Shown piece after piece: positions 21,947 to 33,372 of a stretch of 64,000 bases of DNA (positions are counted from its first letter, which is position 1; every line of letters begins with the position of its first letter). The stretch comes from Diphasiastrum complanatum. Its lineage: Eukaryota; Streptophyta; Lycopodiopsida; Lycopodiales; Lycopodiaceae. The stretch covers positions 40,802,130 to 40,866,129 of the forward strand of contig CM055110.1 of assembly GCA_029204225.1 (NCBI GenBank). The letters are read 5' to 3'. The notes under the pieces were generated by a model. That model saw nothing but the letters and a program-made list of their open reading frames with translations, searched no databases and was not told the DNA's origin. The position numbers were made by a program, and so were the translations under genes.

Positions 21947-23319
21947 TTAGATTAAATCATTTATTCCCATTGGACTCCTAATATCCTGTTTGTAAAAATG
22001 AAACACATTCATGATCTTTTTTGGCTCGCCTCCGTATTTGAAAAACCAGACACAAAATTAATAATTCTATATTTATTTAACATTACTATTTAAAATTCAG
22101 GAATCTGATGAAAATTAGGGACTTACATTTTGTCCATTACGAGTGAAGACAAAATCGACTGGCACATCAACAAAAGTCAATCCAAGCAAATGCCAAAGAT
22201 CTTCTAGGCTGCACTCCTTATTTATATGAATTTCTCGTATTTCATCATGGGGCAAATGTATGGACATCTCCACTTCTTGCTGATTCGTCTCCGCGTCCAG
22301 AGGGTCCCATCGGCCATGACCAAACTTATATCGCCTATAGATGAAACTTAAGGAGCATGTTTGACGTGAAATATGATACCTTATGGTCATTGTTTCACAA
22401 GAGAGCTTACACCTTATTAAATGTCCTTTATGTTCCATTTCCTTTGAATCCCATGTGACAAATATCTTATCCAATAGTGATGATTCTGTTGCTTTCCATG
22501 CCCACATCGTGTTTGTTTTCCTAAAGGGGACTGTCTTAAATATGGCAACAAATACAGTGATCGGCATAGAGATGCTAGTGTAGACTCGTTTGGATCCAAA
22601 TGTTGGCTTCATATTACCAGTAATCTCTTTGAGAAGTTGCCTCTTTGTTAATTCAATAGTCAGTTGGTCAACATATGGCCACTTGTGAGAATCGATTGCA
22701 GGCTCAGAAATTGGTGCTAATTTGCCTTGGTCAAAGTTTTTTTTTGGAACTTCGTAGACGTGATCGTAAAAGAAAATGCCCATTTTGATCAGGGCAGAGG
22801 ATGCCAACCCACCATAGATTAGTTCTCCATATTTGGCGTGTATGGCGGAGAATTTTCTAGTGAAGGACTTCACGTTTTGCCAGTCGAAGCTATTTGAAGG
22901 AAAGACATCTGCACCAGGCATTAATGCAACATTATTATCCATTACAATGACATAATAATAATTCAAACATAATAGTTAACACAAGAATAAAAGAGGTGAG
23001 ACCTACAATGTGACTGTATGGTTCTATCAGCAACAGTCACATCCAATAAAATATCTCAACGCATGTATGTGTGTTGCACATTTGCAAGGTATTCGCCATT
23101 TTGGTCGATCTTGAATTCGTGGATCCTTCCTTTCCAATGGTAGTCTTGGTTGTTTCGCTTCCTCTTTGCAACCTTGTGAGTTCCTTTGTCCGATGGTTGC
23201 ATGTAAACACATTTAAAAGTTGAAAATGTATCGGGCACCCAATGCTCATTAGAATCTTTGATGTGTGCAACAATGGAAGCTAGTTGATTCTTGGGCTTTC
23301 TTGATTGAGTAGAGGCCAT
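21947..23319 (-). pseudogene. Spliced gene at the right end of the nested transposon, unknown
   Basis: On the minus strand, exon 1 starts at 23319 (MASTQSRKPKNQLASIVAHI, then NEHWVPDTFSTFKC and KGRIHEFKIDQNGEYLANVQ). After one in-frame TGA near 23056 it continues DILLDVTVADRTI to a GT near 23006. Exon 2 (about 22908-22127) gives VFPSNSFDWQNVKSFTRKFS, GGLASSALIKMGIFFYDHVY and LEDLWHLLGLTFVDVPVDFV. Exon 3 (21985-21947) ends DIRSPMGINDLI-stop in phase. Phases agree across both introns, which supports the model. It reads inward from the right terminus, facing the transposase, so it is probably transposon-encoded. No domain recognised. Confidence 0.55.
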
Positions 23320-23639
23320 AATGGATGATGTAATGATAATGTAGGATATGCGAAATAGTGTGTACATCTTCAGATAAGGTGAACCAAAACAAAAAAAATA
23401 GAATATTTGTGGAGTATACATAATGAGAGAGAGAGAGAGGTCGTTTAGAGAGTGACTACAAAATGAGAGAGAGATGAGAGATACAAGCTTGTGAACATTC
23501 AAAATTTGAAATAAGGACTAGGCTCACTTAGGATATGGTTGCTAGTAGATAGACAGGCTAGTTGATATTAACTTGTAGGCATAGTTATTGCTTGATCTAG
23601 GGTTAATGTAGGGTTAATGTTAGAGGTGTACTTTGTGGG

Positions 23640-23791
23640 CCCACACTTGATTTAATCTGCACCATTGAATTTGCCATGTCATATGGACCATTCCCTCTCA
23701 GTTGTCAATATTTTATTTGGACATGTGTCATCATTAACACTAATTATAATTAGTGAAGAGGCCCTTTTTGAGTCCAAAAGGGTACCTAATG
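23640..23791. repeat. Right terminal region of the nested transposon
   Basis: Its outer 40 bp are the inverted match of 10924-10965. Over about 130 bp it matches the solo terminus at 8322-8460. It contains the palindromic ACTAATTATAATTAGT. Confidence 0.75.
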
Positions 23792-26127
23792 ATTATATTA
23801 AGATGAATGTCTCAAATGACATCTTAAGAGAAATTGGTGCTTGTACTAATGCCAAAGATGCCTGGGATACCCTCAAGTCTATCTATGAGGCAAAAAATAC
23901 TTCTAGACTTCTAACACTAAGAAACCAAATTTTTCAAATTGTACAGAGAAGTGATGAATGTGCCTCAACTTATGTAATGAGAGTTAAAGACCTCCATAGA
24001 GAATTGTCATTCATAGGAGACTCCATCAACCAAAATAAACTTGTTCAAGTCATACTTAGTGGGTTAAAGGAGGAATATGACAACCTTGTTCAGAGTTAAG
24101 GAGGAGCTACCAAGTTTGGAAGCACTCCAAAGTGTGCTCATTTCTGAAGAATCAAGACAAGAGTATAAACTCTTGAAAATGGAGAGACTGTCTCTCAAGA
24201 TTAATGGTAAAGCTCTCTTTACCAAAGACAAGCACAAGACAAGAAGTAAGAATCAACACCAATCCTCTTCAAGCAAGAACAATTTCCAAGGAGAAAGGAG
24301 ATGAGGATGAGTCCTCTCAAGCTTCCGCATCCAAGAAGAAGAAGAAAAACATCAAGTGTTTCTTTTGTGGCAAGAAGGGGCATTATGCCACCAATTGCTT
24401 CAAGAAAAAGAGTCAATTCAAGCAAGCCAACATTTCTAATGAAGGAAGATGCTCATGCAAGTGATGGAGAGAGATCTCTTATGGTCTCGAGTTTTTCTTC
24501 ATCACCTTTCAAGAAGGATGGTTCATGGTATATCAGCAGTGGAGCTTCCTCACATATCTATAGCTCCAAGTATTCTTTTTCATCCATGACACCTTGTGAA
24601 GGAGCCAAGAAGTCCATCTACACAGCAAATGATCATGAGTGTGCTATTGAAGGCATAGGGACCATTCCCTTAAAGCTTTCTTCATCAAAAGTTCTTTCTC
24701 TATCTAATGTACTTTTTGTTCCCAAGTTAACAAAAAATCTTATTAGTGTTGGGAAATTGTTTGATAGTGGACTAGATGTGAATTTCAATGTTGATACATG
24801 TACAATCAAGAAGCATAATGAGATTCTTGCATTTGGGTCTAGATATGGTGGAATCTACAAACTTGATCCCAAAGAGTATGCTAACTCTTGTGATAGTGCT
24901 TTTGCTACTCATATGTCTTTGGAGGAACTATGGCATAGAAGGTTGGGACATCCTAACTATAATTCTATGGTGTCCATGGTCAAGAAAGCCAAAGCTATTG
25001 GCTTGCCTAATCTTATCTTCAAGAATTTCAAGCCATGTGAGGCTTGTGCCATATCTAAGTCTCATAAGAAGTCTTTTTCAAAGTCATCTATCAAGACTAC
25101 ACATCCATTGGAGTTCATACACTCGGATGTGCAGTTCTCATCTTCAAAGAGCAAGGGTGGTGCTACTTGCTTTGTAGCTTTCATTGATGATTTCACTAGA
25201 TTTACTTGGGTATATCTTCTAGCTTCAAAATCTATGGTGTTTGACTATTTCTTAAAGTTCAAAGCTCTAGTTGAAAAGCAATTTTTTTACAAAATCAAGA
25301 TTCTTAGAAGTGATGGAGGTGCTGAGTACACTTCCAATAAATTTCATGATTATTGTGAGCTTGAAGGCATTAAAAGGGAGTTTTCGTGTGCATATACACC
25401 ATCTCAAAATGGTTTGGCTGAAAGAAAGAATAGAACATTGTGTGAATGTGCCAAAACCATTAGAATTGAGGCATCCTTGCCAAAAGACTTTTGGGGTGAG
25501 GCTATCAATTGTTCAAACTATTTTTGCAATAGACTCCCTCATGTTGTACTTGGAGGAAAGTCACCATATGAAGCACTCTATTTGAAGAAACCTAAGGTTG
25601 AACACCTTAGAGTATTTGGATGCATATGCTTTGTCCATATTCCCTTGGAAACGAGAAAGAAGGATGATCCTTGTGCAAGCAAAGGAGTAATGGTTGGATA
25701 TTCATCCAACAAGAAAGCCTATTGAATCTACATGCTCTCTACCTCTAAAGTAATTGATAGTAGAGATGTAGTTTTTCATGAAGACGAAAAGTCCAATCTT
25801 GGAGGGGCCGAGATCAAACAACCTCAAAATCTATCACCTATTGTTATTGAAGACAGTCAACATATGGAGGAGTCAAGATTTGAAGAAGGAAGTCCTCGGA
25901 TTTTCACTCCTAGAAGATCCATGAGGGAGAGATCCGAGCTCAAGAGGCTCACTTATGATGACAAAGGAAAACAAGTGGATCTTGATTCCACTTATTCTTA
26001 TTTTGTTTCTCATGAGGAGCCCAAAGACGTTCAAAAAGCCCTCAATACCAAGGAGTGGTATGAGGCCATGAAGATTGAATATGATGCCTTGATGCAAGTG
26101 GGTGTTCAAGATCAAGTACAATCATGA
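23792..26127 (+). pseudogene. Copia A gag (3' part), protease and integrase
   Basis: Gag resumes at 23792 (YIKMNVSNDILREIGACTNA) and breaks at 24099. It continues in other frames through a zinc knuckle (CFFCGKKGHYATNC, about 24357-24400). The protease reads SWYISSGASSHI, so the catalytic Asp of D-S-G is Ser. The main frame 24301-25725 covers GAG-pre-integrase (ELWHRRLGHPNY) and integrase with HSDVQF, LRSDGGAEY and PSQNGLAERKNRTLCE. A TGA at 25723 (A-Y-stop-I-Y) interrupts before the linker (RFEEGSPRIFTPRRSMRERS), which ends at 26127. The element is inactive. Confidence 0.85.
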
Positions 26128-27502
26128 TGGCTCCATCAACAAGTACAAGGCAAGATTATGTGCTAAAGGCTTTGCACAAATATATGGCCTTGACTATGAA
26201 GAAACCTTTGCTCTTGTAGCAAAGATGGTGACAATAAGAATCATAATCTCTCTTGCCTTATTTTTTAAGTGGAAACTGTTTCAACTTGATGTCTCCAACG
26301 CTTTTTTGAATATCTATCTTGAGGAGGAGATATACATGGAACAACCTCAAGGATTTATCAAGGATAAATCTAAGGTGTGTTTGCTATTTAGAAGTCTTTA
26401 TGGCTTAAAGCAAGCACCTAGATCATGGTATTCAAGACTCAACAACTTTTTGCTTTCATTAGTGTTTGTGCTTAGTGACTATGATCCTTCTATGTACTTA
26501 AAATTTGATGGTAGTAATATTGTCATTCTCCTAATCTATGTAGATGACATTATTCTTAGTGGAAGTTGTTTGATGCTAGTTCAAGAAACCAAAGATGCAT
26601 TAGCAAAAGAATTTAAAATGCAAGATCTAGGAGAGATCCATTACATTTTGGGCCTTGAGATTGATTTTCATGAAGAGTATGCTTTTATTTGTCAATCTAG
26701 ATATGTCTTTTCTATGTTGAGAAAATTCAATATGCAAAGTTGTAAAGGCATAGATACTCCTATGGAGCAACATGTAAAAGATCCTATTAAAGGTGATGAA
26801 AGATCCTTCGAGGACATCACACTTTATAGGAGTCTTATAGGCTCTTTAATTTGGCTTACTATCACTAGACCCGATTTGAGCTATTGTGTGCACAAATTGA
26901 GTCAATTTATGCAAGATCCCAAGATCCAACATTGGAAGATGGCCAAGAGAGTTCTAAGATATGTATCTTCTACTCAAGATTATGGTTTATTGTGCAAGAA
27001 TGAAGATCTAACCATTATTGGCTATTCAGATTCCGATTTTGCTAGTGATAAAATGGATCAAAAGTCCATTAATGCATATACTATCTTTCTTGGAGACAAT
27101 CTTGTGTCTTGGCTTTCAAAGAAGCAGGATACCATATCTCTATCATCTTGTGAGGCTGAGTACAAAGCACTCACTATAACAACTAAAGAGGTGCTTTGGA
27201 TCAAGAGGTTAATCATGGAGCTAAAGTGCATCAAAGAGGATGATCTTCCCTTGATCAAATGTGACAACATATCGGCACAAGCTCTTGCAAACAATCCTAT
27301 TTTTTATGCAAGAAGCAAGCATATAGAAGTGGCACACCATTTTGTAAGGGAAAAGCTCATTGGAGGTGAAATCAACTTAGAACATGTCGACACATCTTCG
27401 TGTATTGCTGATCTTCTTACAAAGCCACTTTGCAAAAGTGCCTTCTCGAAGCATAGGTCTAATCTTGGTCTTATCTCAAGATCAATGCTTGATCCACATT
27501 AG
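26102..27502 (+). CDS. Copia A reverse transcriptase and RNase H
   Basis: A 466-codon frame begins within the RT (FKIKYNHDGSINKYKARLCA), after a deletion of some 20 residues and a frame change relative to the integrase. RT motifs: KLFQLDVSNAFLN, EIYMEQPQGFI, SLYGLKQAPRSWYSRL, and the catalytic IYVDDIILSG. RNase H follows with IGYSDSDFASDKMDQKS, SSCEAEYKALT and IKCDNISAQALANN. It ends FSKHRSNLGLISRSMLDPH just before the polypurine tract. The RT and RNase H active residues are all present, but it cannot be made as part of a polyprotein. Confidence 0.85.
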   Translation: MFKIKYNHDGSINKYKARLCAKGFAQIYGLDYEETFALVAKMVTIRIIISLALFFKWKLFQLDVSNAFLNIYLEEEIYMEQPQGFIKDKSKVCLLFRSLYGLKQAPRSWYSRLNNFLLSLVFVLSDYDPSMYLKFDGSNIVILLIYVDDIILSGSCLMLVQETKDALAKEFKMQDLGEIHYILGLEIDFHEEYAFICQSRYVFSMLRKFNMQSCKGIDTPMEQHVKDPIKGDERSFEDITLYRSLIGSLIWLTITRPDLSYCVHKLSQFMQDPKIQHWKMAKRVLRYVSSTQDYGLLCKNEDLTIIGYSDSDFASDKMDQKSINAYTIFLGDNLVSWLSKKQDTISLSSCEAEYKALTITTKEVLWIKRLIMELKCIKEDDLPLIKCDNISAQALANNPIFYARSKHIEVAHHFVREKLIGGEINLEHVDTSSCIADLLTKPLCKSAFSKHRSNLGLISRSMLDPH

Positions 27503-27520
27503 ATACATTTTTAGGAGGAG

Positions 27521-28122
27521 TGTCAAAATATTGAAAAATCTATCTAATATTGTGAGTATGGGTCCTGAAAATGCCAAAGATGAATTGAGCTCTTTTGGCT
27601 TAGTATAGACCCATCTTAGAATAAAATATTCAAGGTAGGTAGAAGTAGAAACTCGAGCTATTATAGGAATTGCCATTTGTACTTCACATGCCACATTTAA
27701 TGCATGAAAAGACTATGTGGCACAATTAGACATAGTGAGGTGGCTTGGATAAGTCTAGATAGCTTGAGAGGTGGATCCACAACTCCAATTCAACTCAAAG
27801 TAGGAGAAGAGTCCATGGATCTATATATATGTGATGTACTCTCATTGAGAATATGATGGAATTTGTGTATAATGCAAATTTGTAGACAAGCTCTTTGTGC
27901 CCTCTCTCTCTCCACGAGTTTTGTACTTGCTATTTTCTCTCTCTAGCTGAGTAGAGGCATTTATGATGCTTTGTCTTATGTTTTGTTGACAGATCTTGCT
28001 TCTAATATTGCTTGTATGATCAGCTTTCCTATTGACAACCAATGCTAGTATGATCTTTATGGTGTTATTGTACTTAGGAGATCAAAAATAAATGTGTAGG
28101 GCATCCCACACGTGTGAATTCA
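27521..28122 (+). repeat. Copia A 3' LTR
   Basis: Preceded by the purine tract TTAGGAGGAG (27511-27520). Begins TGTCAAAATATTG and ends CGTGTGAATTCA. It differs from 9368-9979 by about 11 substitutions and a 10-bp indel in the TTCTAACACAATAACATTG region. Confidence 0.9.
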
Positions 28123-28599
28123 GTACAATCTACAATTTGAGACAATCAATTTTGGCCCCTTGTAGATGGAATTGTCTCCTACTACTCAAGATAATTCAAA
28201 TTTGACATCAATCACCCATGTGATGATCTTGAATTTCAAGGGTACTATTTATGGGATGATCTTGGACTTTTATAACATTCCACTCTCTCCAATGTGCACT
28301 CTTCTACCCATCACTTTGTTTGACTCATAGGCAAAATATGATTAATACTCATTTGTCCTTTTTAAAAAATCATCAAATCTTCAAAGGAAACATGCTCCTC
28401 CTGTACCCAAAATATATCATATCACTCACATGTTTTGTCCTTCAAATTTCATGTAAAAAAATAAAAAGTCTTGTCACTCTTCATATTTCTCCTTCAAAAC
28501 AAATTTATAAAATACAAGTCAAATCACTTTTTTAGTGTCATAATATGTCTTTTTGACAGACCACTCATTATATGACACCTACCATGCACACAGATTTTT
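28123..28599. other. AT-rich interval, no gene seen
   Basis: Separates Copia A from the next transposon. No coding signal, no repeat recognised. Confidence 0.4.
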
Positions 28600-28680
28600 A
28601 GGCAAAAAAAAAATACGTGGCAGTGCCACTCGTTGCTAAAAGTTCCGTGGCAGAGCCATGCGACACTTGAAACCCAAAAA

Positions 28681-28696
28681 GTGTATAAATATATCA
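28681..28696 (+). promoter_or_regulatory. TATA box upstream of the 29160 gene
   Basis: GTGTATAAATATATCATG lies about 475 bp upstream of the ATG, with a long CT-rich presumed 5' leader between. Confidence 0.4.
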
Positions 28697-28771
28697 TGTT
28701 TTGATATTTCTTCATGTTTTCTTGTGGATTTTTTGAGGTCATTCTCACTATCAATCTCTCATTTATTTCCA

Positions 28772-28775
<4 letters not shown>

Positions 28776-28850
<75 letters not shown>
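28776..28850. repeat. (CT)n microsatellite in a presumed 5' leader
   Basis: About 75 bp of uninterrupted CT, followed by 200 bp of CT/CA-rich sequence leading to the ATG at 29160. The long Ser-Leu frames here are repeat translations. Confidence 0.9.
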
Positions 28851-28855
<5 letters not shown>

Positions 28856-29159
28856 CTCTCCACTCTTTTATCTCTATCTCTCTCTCCCTCACACAGACAC
28901 ACACATCTTTCCCTTTCCAATATCTCGAGTCTCTGTCTCTCACACACACACACATCTTTCACTCTCCAATCTCCAATCTCTCTTTCTCTCTCACACACTC
29001 TTTCATATCTCCTTTTCATTTTGCAGACACTCTTTTATTTCATTTTTGTTCTCTCTCACTCTCTCACACATCTCACACACACACATTCTTTTTCAATTTT
29101 CACATTTCATATCTCTCTCCAAGTTCTTCTCACAACTTTTTATTTTTTTCTCAATAGTC

Positions 29160-30328
29160 ATGTCTACTAATGGTAGTGGAGCATCAAGAAGAAAGCCAAG
29201 ATCCTCTTCCGATGGAAGAGGACAAGCTTCAGGATCATATTCTAATCGAGTGCGAGATTTTTATACTATACTATCTCCCAAGGAAAGGCAAAGGATGAAA
29301 GCCCTTTGTCTTTCCGAAAGAGATTCCGATCAACAAGATCGTGGATTCATTTCAACAGAGATGCCATCGGAAGAATCCACGAATGTCTTTTATGACCTTG
29401 ATGAGGACGGTTCCATCATCATGGACATTAGAGGTATGGTCCTCATCAATAGATTGCACGACCTTACTCTTAAATACTTTGGTCATGACTTGTTTACCCT
29501 TGAGAGCAACAAAACCGAGGGGACAAAGACAAGATACTTGAGATATTATATCATGAGTTTCCACAACCAAATCGATTTAATGACAAATGGGCGAAGACGA
29601 GTATGTGTATGCACATTCCTCATAAGTGCCAATCATTAAGAAGATTATGTAGTAAAGGCAAGAAGAGGCTGGGATGGGCATCTAAAAAAGATTGGGGGAA
29701 GGTTATTTATGAATCCAAACATCCAAATCCCGAGCACTTTAAGCAACAAAGAGAGGCAACAAAATCAAGGCTTAATCTTCTAGGCCAATCTCATCTTAGA
29801 TTGGGAGGCAAGGCTAATATGCATGTCCAATTTGTAAGCAATTATCTTTTAGCTACTTCTGTTTGATATGCTTTTTGTTTATTAATAATTTTTGTTTTTT
29901 TCTAATTATTTGATTTGTGTTGATGTAGGTTGAAGATTATGGGCACAAATACGCCGAGTACAACATTGGATATCGCCAAGACTATAGTGCCTTGGTTGAT
30001 CATCTTGCAGCACAAGGCATATATCCAAGGGTGGATTTTTGCTACATAATTTGTATTTCATATATTTTTGGCACATAATTTTCATTTCATTTTTATGACA
30101 TGTGTTTGGCTAATAATCATTCATTTGTACTGTGAATGTGTATGTAGAGGACATCCGCTTCCTTTGTGAAAGAAAGTATGGGAGGAAACCAAGGAGAAGA
30201 AGGGGATGAAGGCGAAGATGAAGGACAAGATTTGGCTTCGGATGACGATGAGGGAGAAGAGTGCAATGAGCAAGAAGCCTATAATTACTTCTTAGATTTG
30301 ATGTATTTTTTTTACTTGCAAAAGTAGA
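29160..30328 (+). pseudogene. Three-exon transposon gene, unknown family, acidic C-terminus
   Basis: Exon 1 starts at 29160 (MSTNGSGASRRKPRSSSDGR, then VRDFYTILSPKERQRMKALC) and runs to about 29836 (LRLGGKANMHVQF, GT). Between about 29550 and 29600 the frame changes from ...TKTRYLRYY to RFNDKWAKTSMCMHIPHKC, which suggests a one-base indel. Exon 2 (29929-30030) gives VEDYGHKYAEYNIGYRQDYS and LVDHLAAQGIYPR. Exon 3 (about 30147-30328) is acidic (EEGDEGEDEGQDLASDDDEG) and ends in YFLDLMYFFYLQK. Exons 2 and 3 are clearly homologous to 60340-59975 on the minus strand, with the same intron position and phase. No domain recognised. Confidence 0.6.
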
Positions 30329-31050
<722 letters not shown>

Positions 31051-31286
31051 AGCTTCTCTTCAACAATCTCAAATCGATCTGCGAATACCCCTAATTTTTT
31101 CATTTCGCAGGTTTTTTTTTGTTCCAAAATTGCTACATGGCCACGCGTGGCACTGCCATGTCGTGCCCAAAAAATTTTCAAATTTTTTGCCACGCATGGC
31201 AAATTTTGCCAGGCGTGGCACAAAATCGCTCTTTGAAAAATTTTGCCACACGTGGCAAATTTTTAGGAATTTTGCCACAAAGAAAG

Positions 31287-31460
31287 GACAAAGTTGGAGG
31301 AGACAAGCAAGCAAATGGTCATCACTCACATTTATTGTTTGGTTGCTATGATTTTTCAGAGAGTTCAAAGTTTGAAACATGGAGGAATCATTTCATTCAC
31401 ATTCTATTTGGTTCATCATGTTCTAGTCATATCCTACGACGGAAAATTTTGATGGTGTGA
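31287..31460 (+). repeat. Second copy of part of the Copia B foreign segment
   Basis: AAAGGACAAAGTTGGAGGAG, then CATCACTCACATTTATT and GGAATCATTTCATTCACATT match the minus strand of about 17150-16985 with few differences (roughly 80% by eye). In protein terms GHHSHLLFGCYDFSESSKF equals DHSHLLFVCYIFLESSEL. Here it is fused to the end of the CACGCGTGG transposon and followed 160 bp later by a copia protease fragment. Confidence 0.75.
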
Positions 31461-31599
31461 CAATGCCATATATCTATTGACAAGCCATTTGCCACATGAT
31501 TGCCATAGACATTGTCGCATGAGGGACGAGGGTCAAATCTGGACCCCGTCTTATGTGCATGGCAATGGGCTGGTATTTGTAGTTGTACTAGGTGGTCCT

Positions 31600-31842
31600 A
31601 TCGAGATTACAAGCTCTGAAGACAACATAGAAAATGATGAGAACTGGTACTTGGATTCCAGTGCCGCATCACACATGACAGATGACAAAGGCATGTTGTC
31701 AAACTATGTTGAAAATCACCAAGAAAGGAGAGTAATCATGGGGAACAACATGGCAATTGAGTCACCAAGTAGTGGAAGTGTGATGCTGAAGTTAGAGCAC
31801 AGCATAATGAGCCTTCTTACTATGTATGACTATGCCTATTAA
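31600..31842 (+). pseudogene. Orphan copia protease fragment
   Basis: NWYLDSSAASHMTDDKGMLS then RRVIMGNNMAIESPSSG matches the copia protease and the stretch after it. The catalytic D-S-G has become D-S-S. No gag or integrase adjoins it. With the preceding segment it may be what remains of an element like Copia B. Confidence 0.65.
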
Positions 31843-33370
31843 TAATTAAACAAAGCTATAATGACAGAAGTCACGTTCAATCTTTTAGCAACTAACTTTG
31901 AAATCATTAGTACTAAAGTGATTTTGTAGCCAAACAATTGTGAAGTGATTGTATAGAATATTTCAACGTTGAAGTATTCAACAAATCAGACGAAACAATA
32001 AAAGATTTACTAGCTACAAATAACTATAGAGAAGCATTCATTCTAACATGATATTGAACGCAATAAGAAGATACATTGATGAGAGCATGTAAAAATCAAA
32101 TATTGAGAGCATAAACCAAAGGATGAAACTGTGTACTTTGTCTGATGCACTTCCATTGATAAGTAGTAAGCACTAATAGAAATACTCAAAACCTATAAAG
32201 AAAAACATAAATAGAGCTTTGCACTATGAGCTAAGCTAAGACTCTACTTTACTTCATCTAGTCATAGATCACACTTGGCAGTTAGTCATAATGTGTTGTC
32301 ATCCATTGAAGAAACAAAATGTTTCTATTACCGAAGTTTTGTTAGCTTTCAGCCCTTAGTCTGACGAAAAGACATGAAGCAAAAAAGTTTGCGAACATCA
32401 TGAAAAGACACGAAGTGAAAATGTTCGCGAACACCCTGACAAAGAGACACGAACACAAAAAGAGAAAATTATTCATGATACAGTAGGAGAAAGTCAAATG
32501 GCTCGAAGTGACACGAAAATCTTTGCGACACTTTTCGACCTTCACGCTCCAAAGGATCAAGAAGGTCATGCAAGTACCATGAAGTACAAAACCCTGATCT
32601 GATATGATGACGTCAGTGAAAGAGCGTTAGGATGTGCCTAACCCATTTCTCTTTTAATCCATGATTAGTTATAGATTGTTTAGTCTATCTAATCTGGTAT
32701 GCTACTCAGAATGTATAAGATATATACATTAGCAGATAGAACATAGATAGCGCATAGAACACAAGTAGAAGTCCGCCTGTGAGTGAGACAAGTTTTGTGA
32801 GCAAGATCCATAGAGATCCAAGAAGTCCGCTAGCAAGCGAGATATTACTCGTGGGAGAACATCGCTTCTCTCCCTGTCCCTTTTTTCTGCTTTTGCCTTC
32901 AGAATATGTCTCTTGAATTGCTGTGGAAGGACTTTGTTTTTCTTGTTTTCGGGAGACTGAAAAGGAAAAAGCTATGCTTAGCATGGGAGACAAAAAATAT
33001 AAAATAGAATAGGAGACTTAACTTATCAAAACAAAATATTAAATAAAGAAAAAGCTATGCTTAGCATAGGAGACATAGAATATAGAAAAGAAGCAATTAA
33101 TAAGCACCTATGCTAAGCATGGGTGAACTAAATACCATGTCTCTAAACAAAATCAGAAATGGACGCAAGGATTTATTTCGGCTGCTCAAAGGATAAAGCC
33201 TCTGGCACTCATCGAAATCTTAACAATTTAACCCTGTCACAAGGGCTTCTTGAACTTTCATAAATAATTTGTGCCTGCATTTAAAAAATATAATTGTTAA
33301 AAATCCAACCAAATTATGAAAATCACTTTATTACAAAAGGTAACATGAAAATAAATATTTAGATTATGAT
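31843..33370. other. Intergenic, LTR-like, with CTATGCTTAGCAT repeats
   Basis: No gene. The palindrome-like CTATGCTTAGCATGGGAGAC recurs at about 32970, 33052 and, inverted, 33105. 32640-32890 has LTR-like composition, with AGAAGTCCGCC and AAGAAGTCCGCTAGC repeated, but no partner was found. Confidence 0.35.
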
Positions 33371-33372
33371 CA

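Larger units (their letters stand above)
10924..23791. mobile_element. DNA transposon with CATTAGGG ends, nested in Copia A
   Basis: The left end starts CATTAGGGCCCTTTTTGG, then TCTCAAAAAAGGCCTCTTC. The right end, reverse-complemented, starts CATTAGGTACCCTTTTGG, then ACTCAAAAAGGGCCTCTTC. These terminal inverted repeats are imperfect over about 40 bp and degenerate beyond. Without Copia B and its duplication the element is about 6.84 kb. It carries a transposase-like gene and an accessory frame on plus, and two spliced genes on minus. No target-site duplication is visible: the host gag frame is restored exactly by joining 10923 to 23792. The family is not assigned. The GGGCC ends recall PIF/Harbinger, but the protein does not. 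Confidence 0.8.
9368..28122 (+). mobile_element. Copia A: Ty1/copia LTR retrotransposon, interrupted
   Basis: Two direct LTRs (9368-9979 and 27521-28122) flank gag, protease, integrase, RT and RNase H in copia order on the plus strand. The span is 18.75 kb, but 12.87 kb of it (10924-23791) is a later DNA transposon sitting in gag, leaving about 5.9 kb of copia. A primer-binding-like TTGTATCAAAGC follows the 5' LTR (initiator tRNA-Met type, two changes from TGGTATCAGAGC). A purine tract TTAGGAGGAG precedes the 3' LTR. The LTRs differ by roughly 2% by eye. I found no matching 5-bp target duplication. Confidence 0.9.

Noticed and set aside
22383-22583. Plus frame opposite the right-end transposon gene
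   Set aside because: Shadow of the minus-strand exon.
9363-28127. Target-site duplication for Copia A
   Set aside because: Left CAATT and right GTACA do not match, and I found no alternative pair nearby, so I claim none.
31135-31275. CACGCGTGG cluster as G-box or ABRE-type promoter elements
   Set aside because: The cluster is 3' of the gene, is inverted relative to the 5' cluster and recurs in a second transposon copy, so subterminal repeats fit better.
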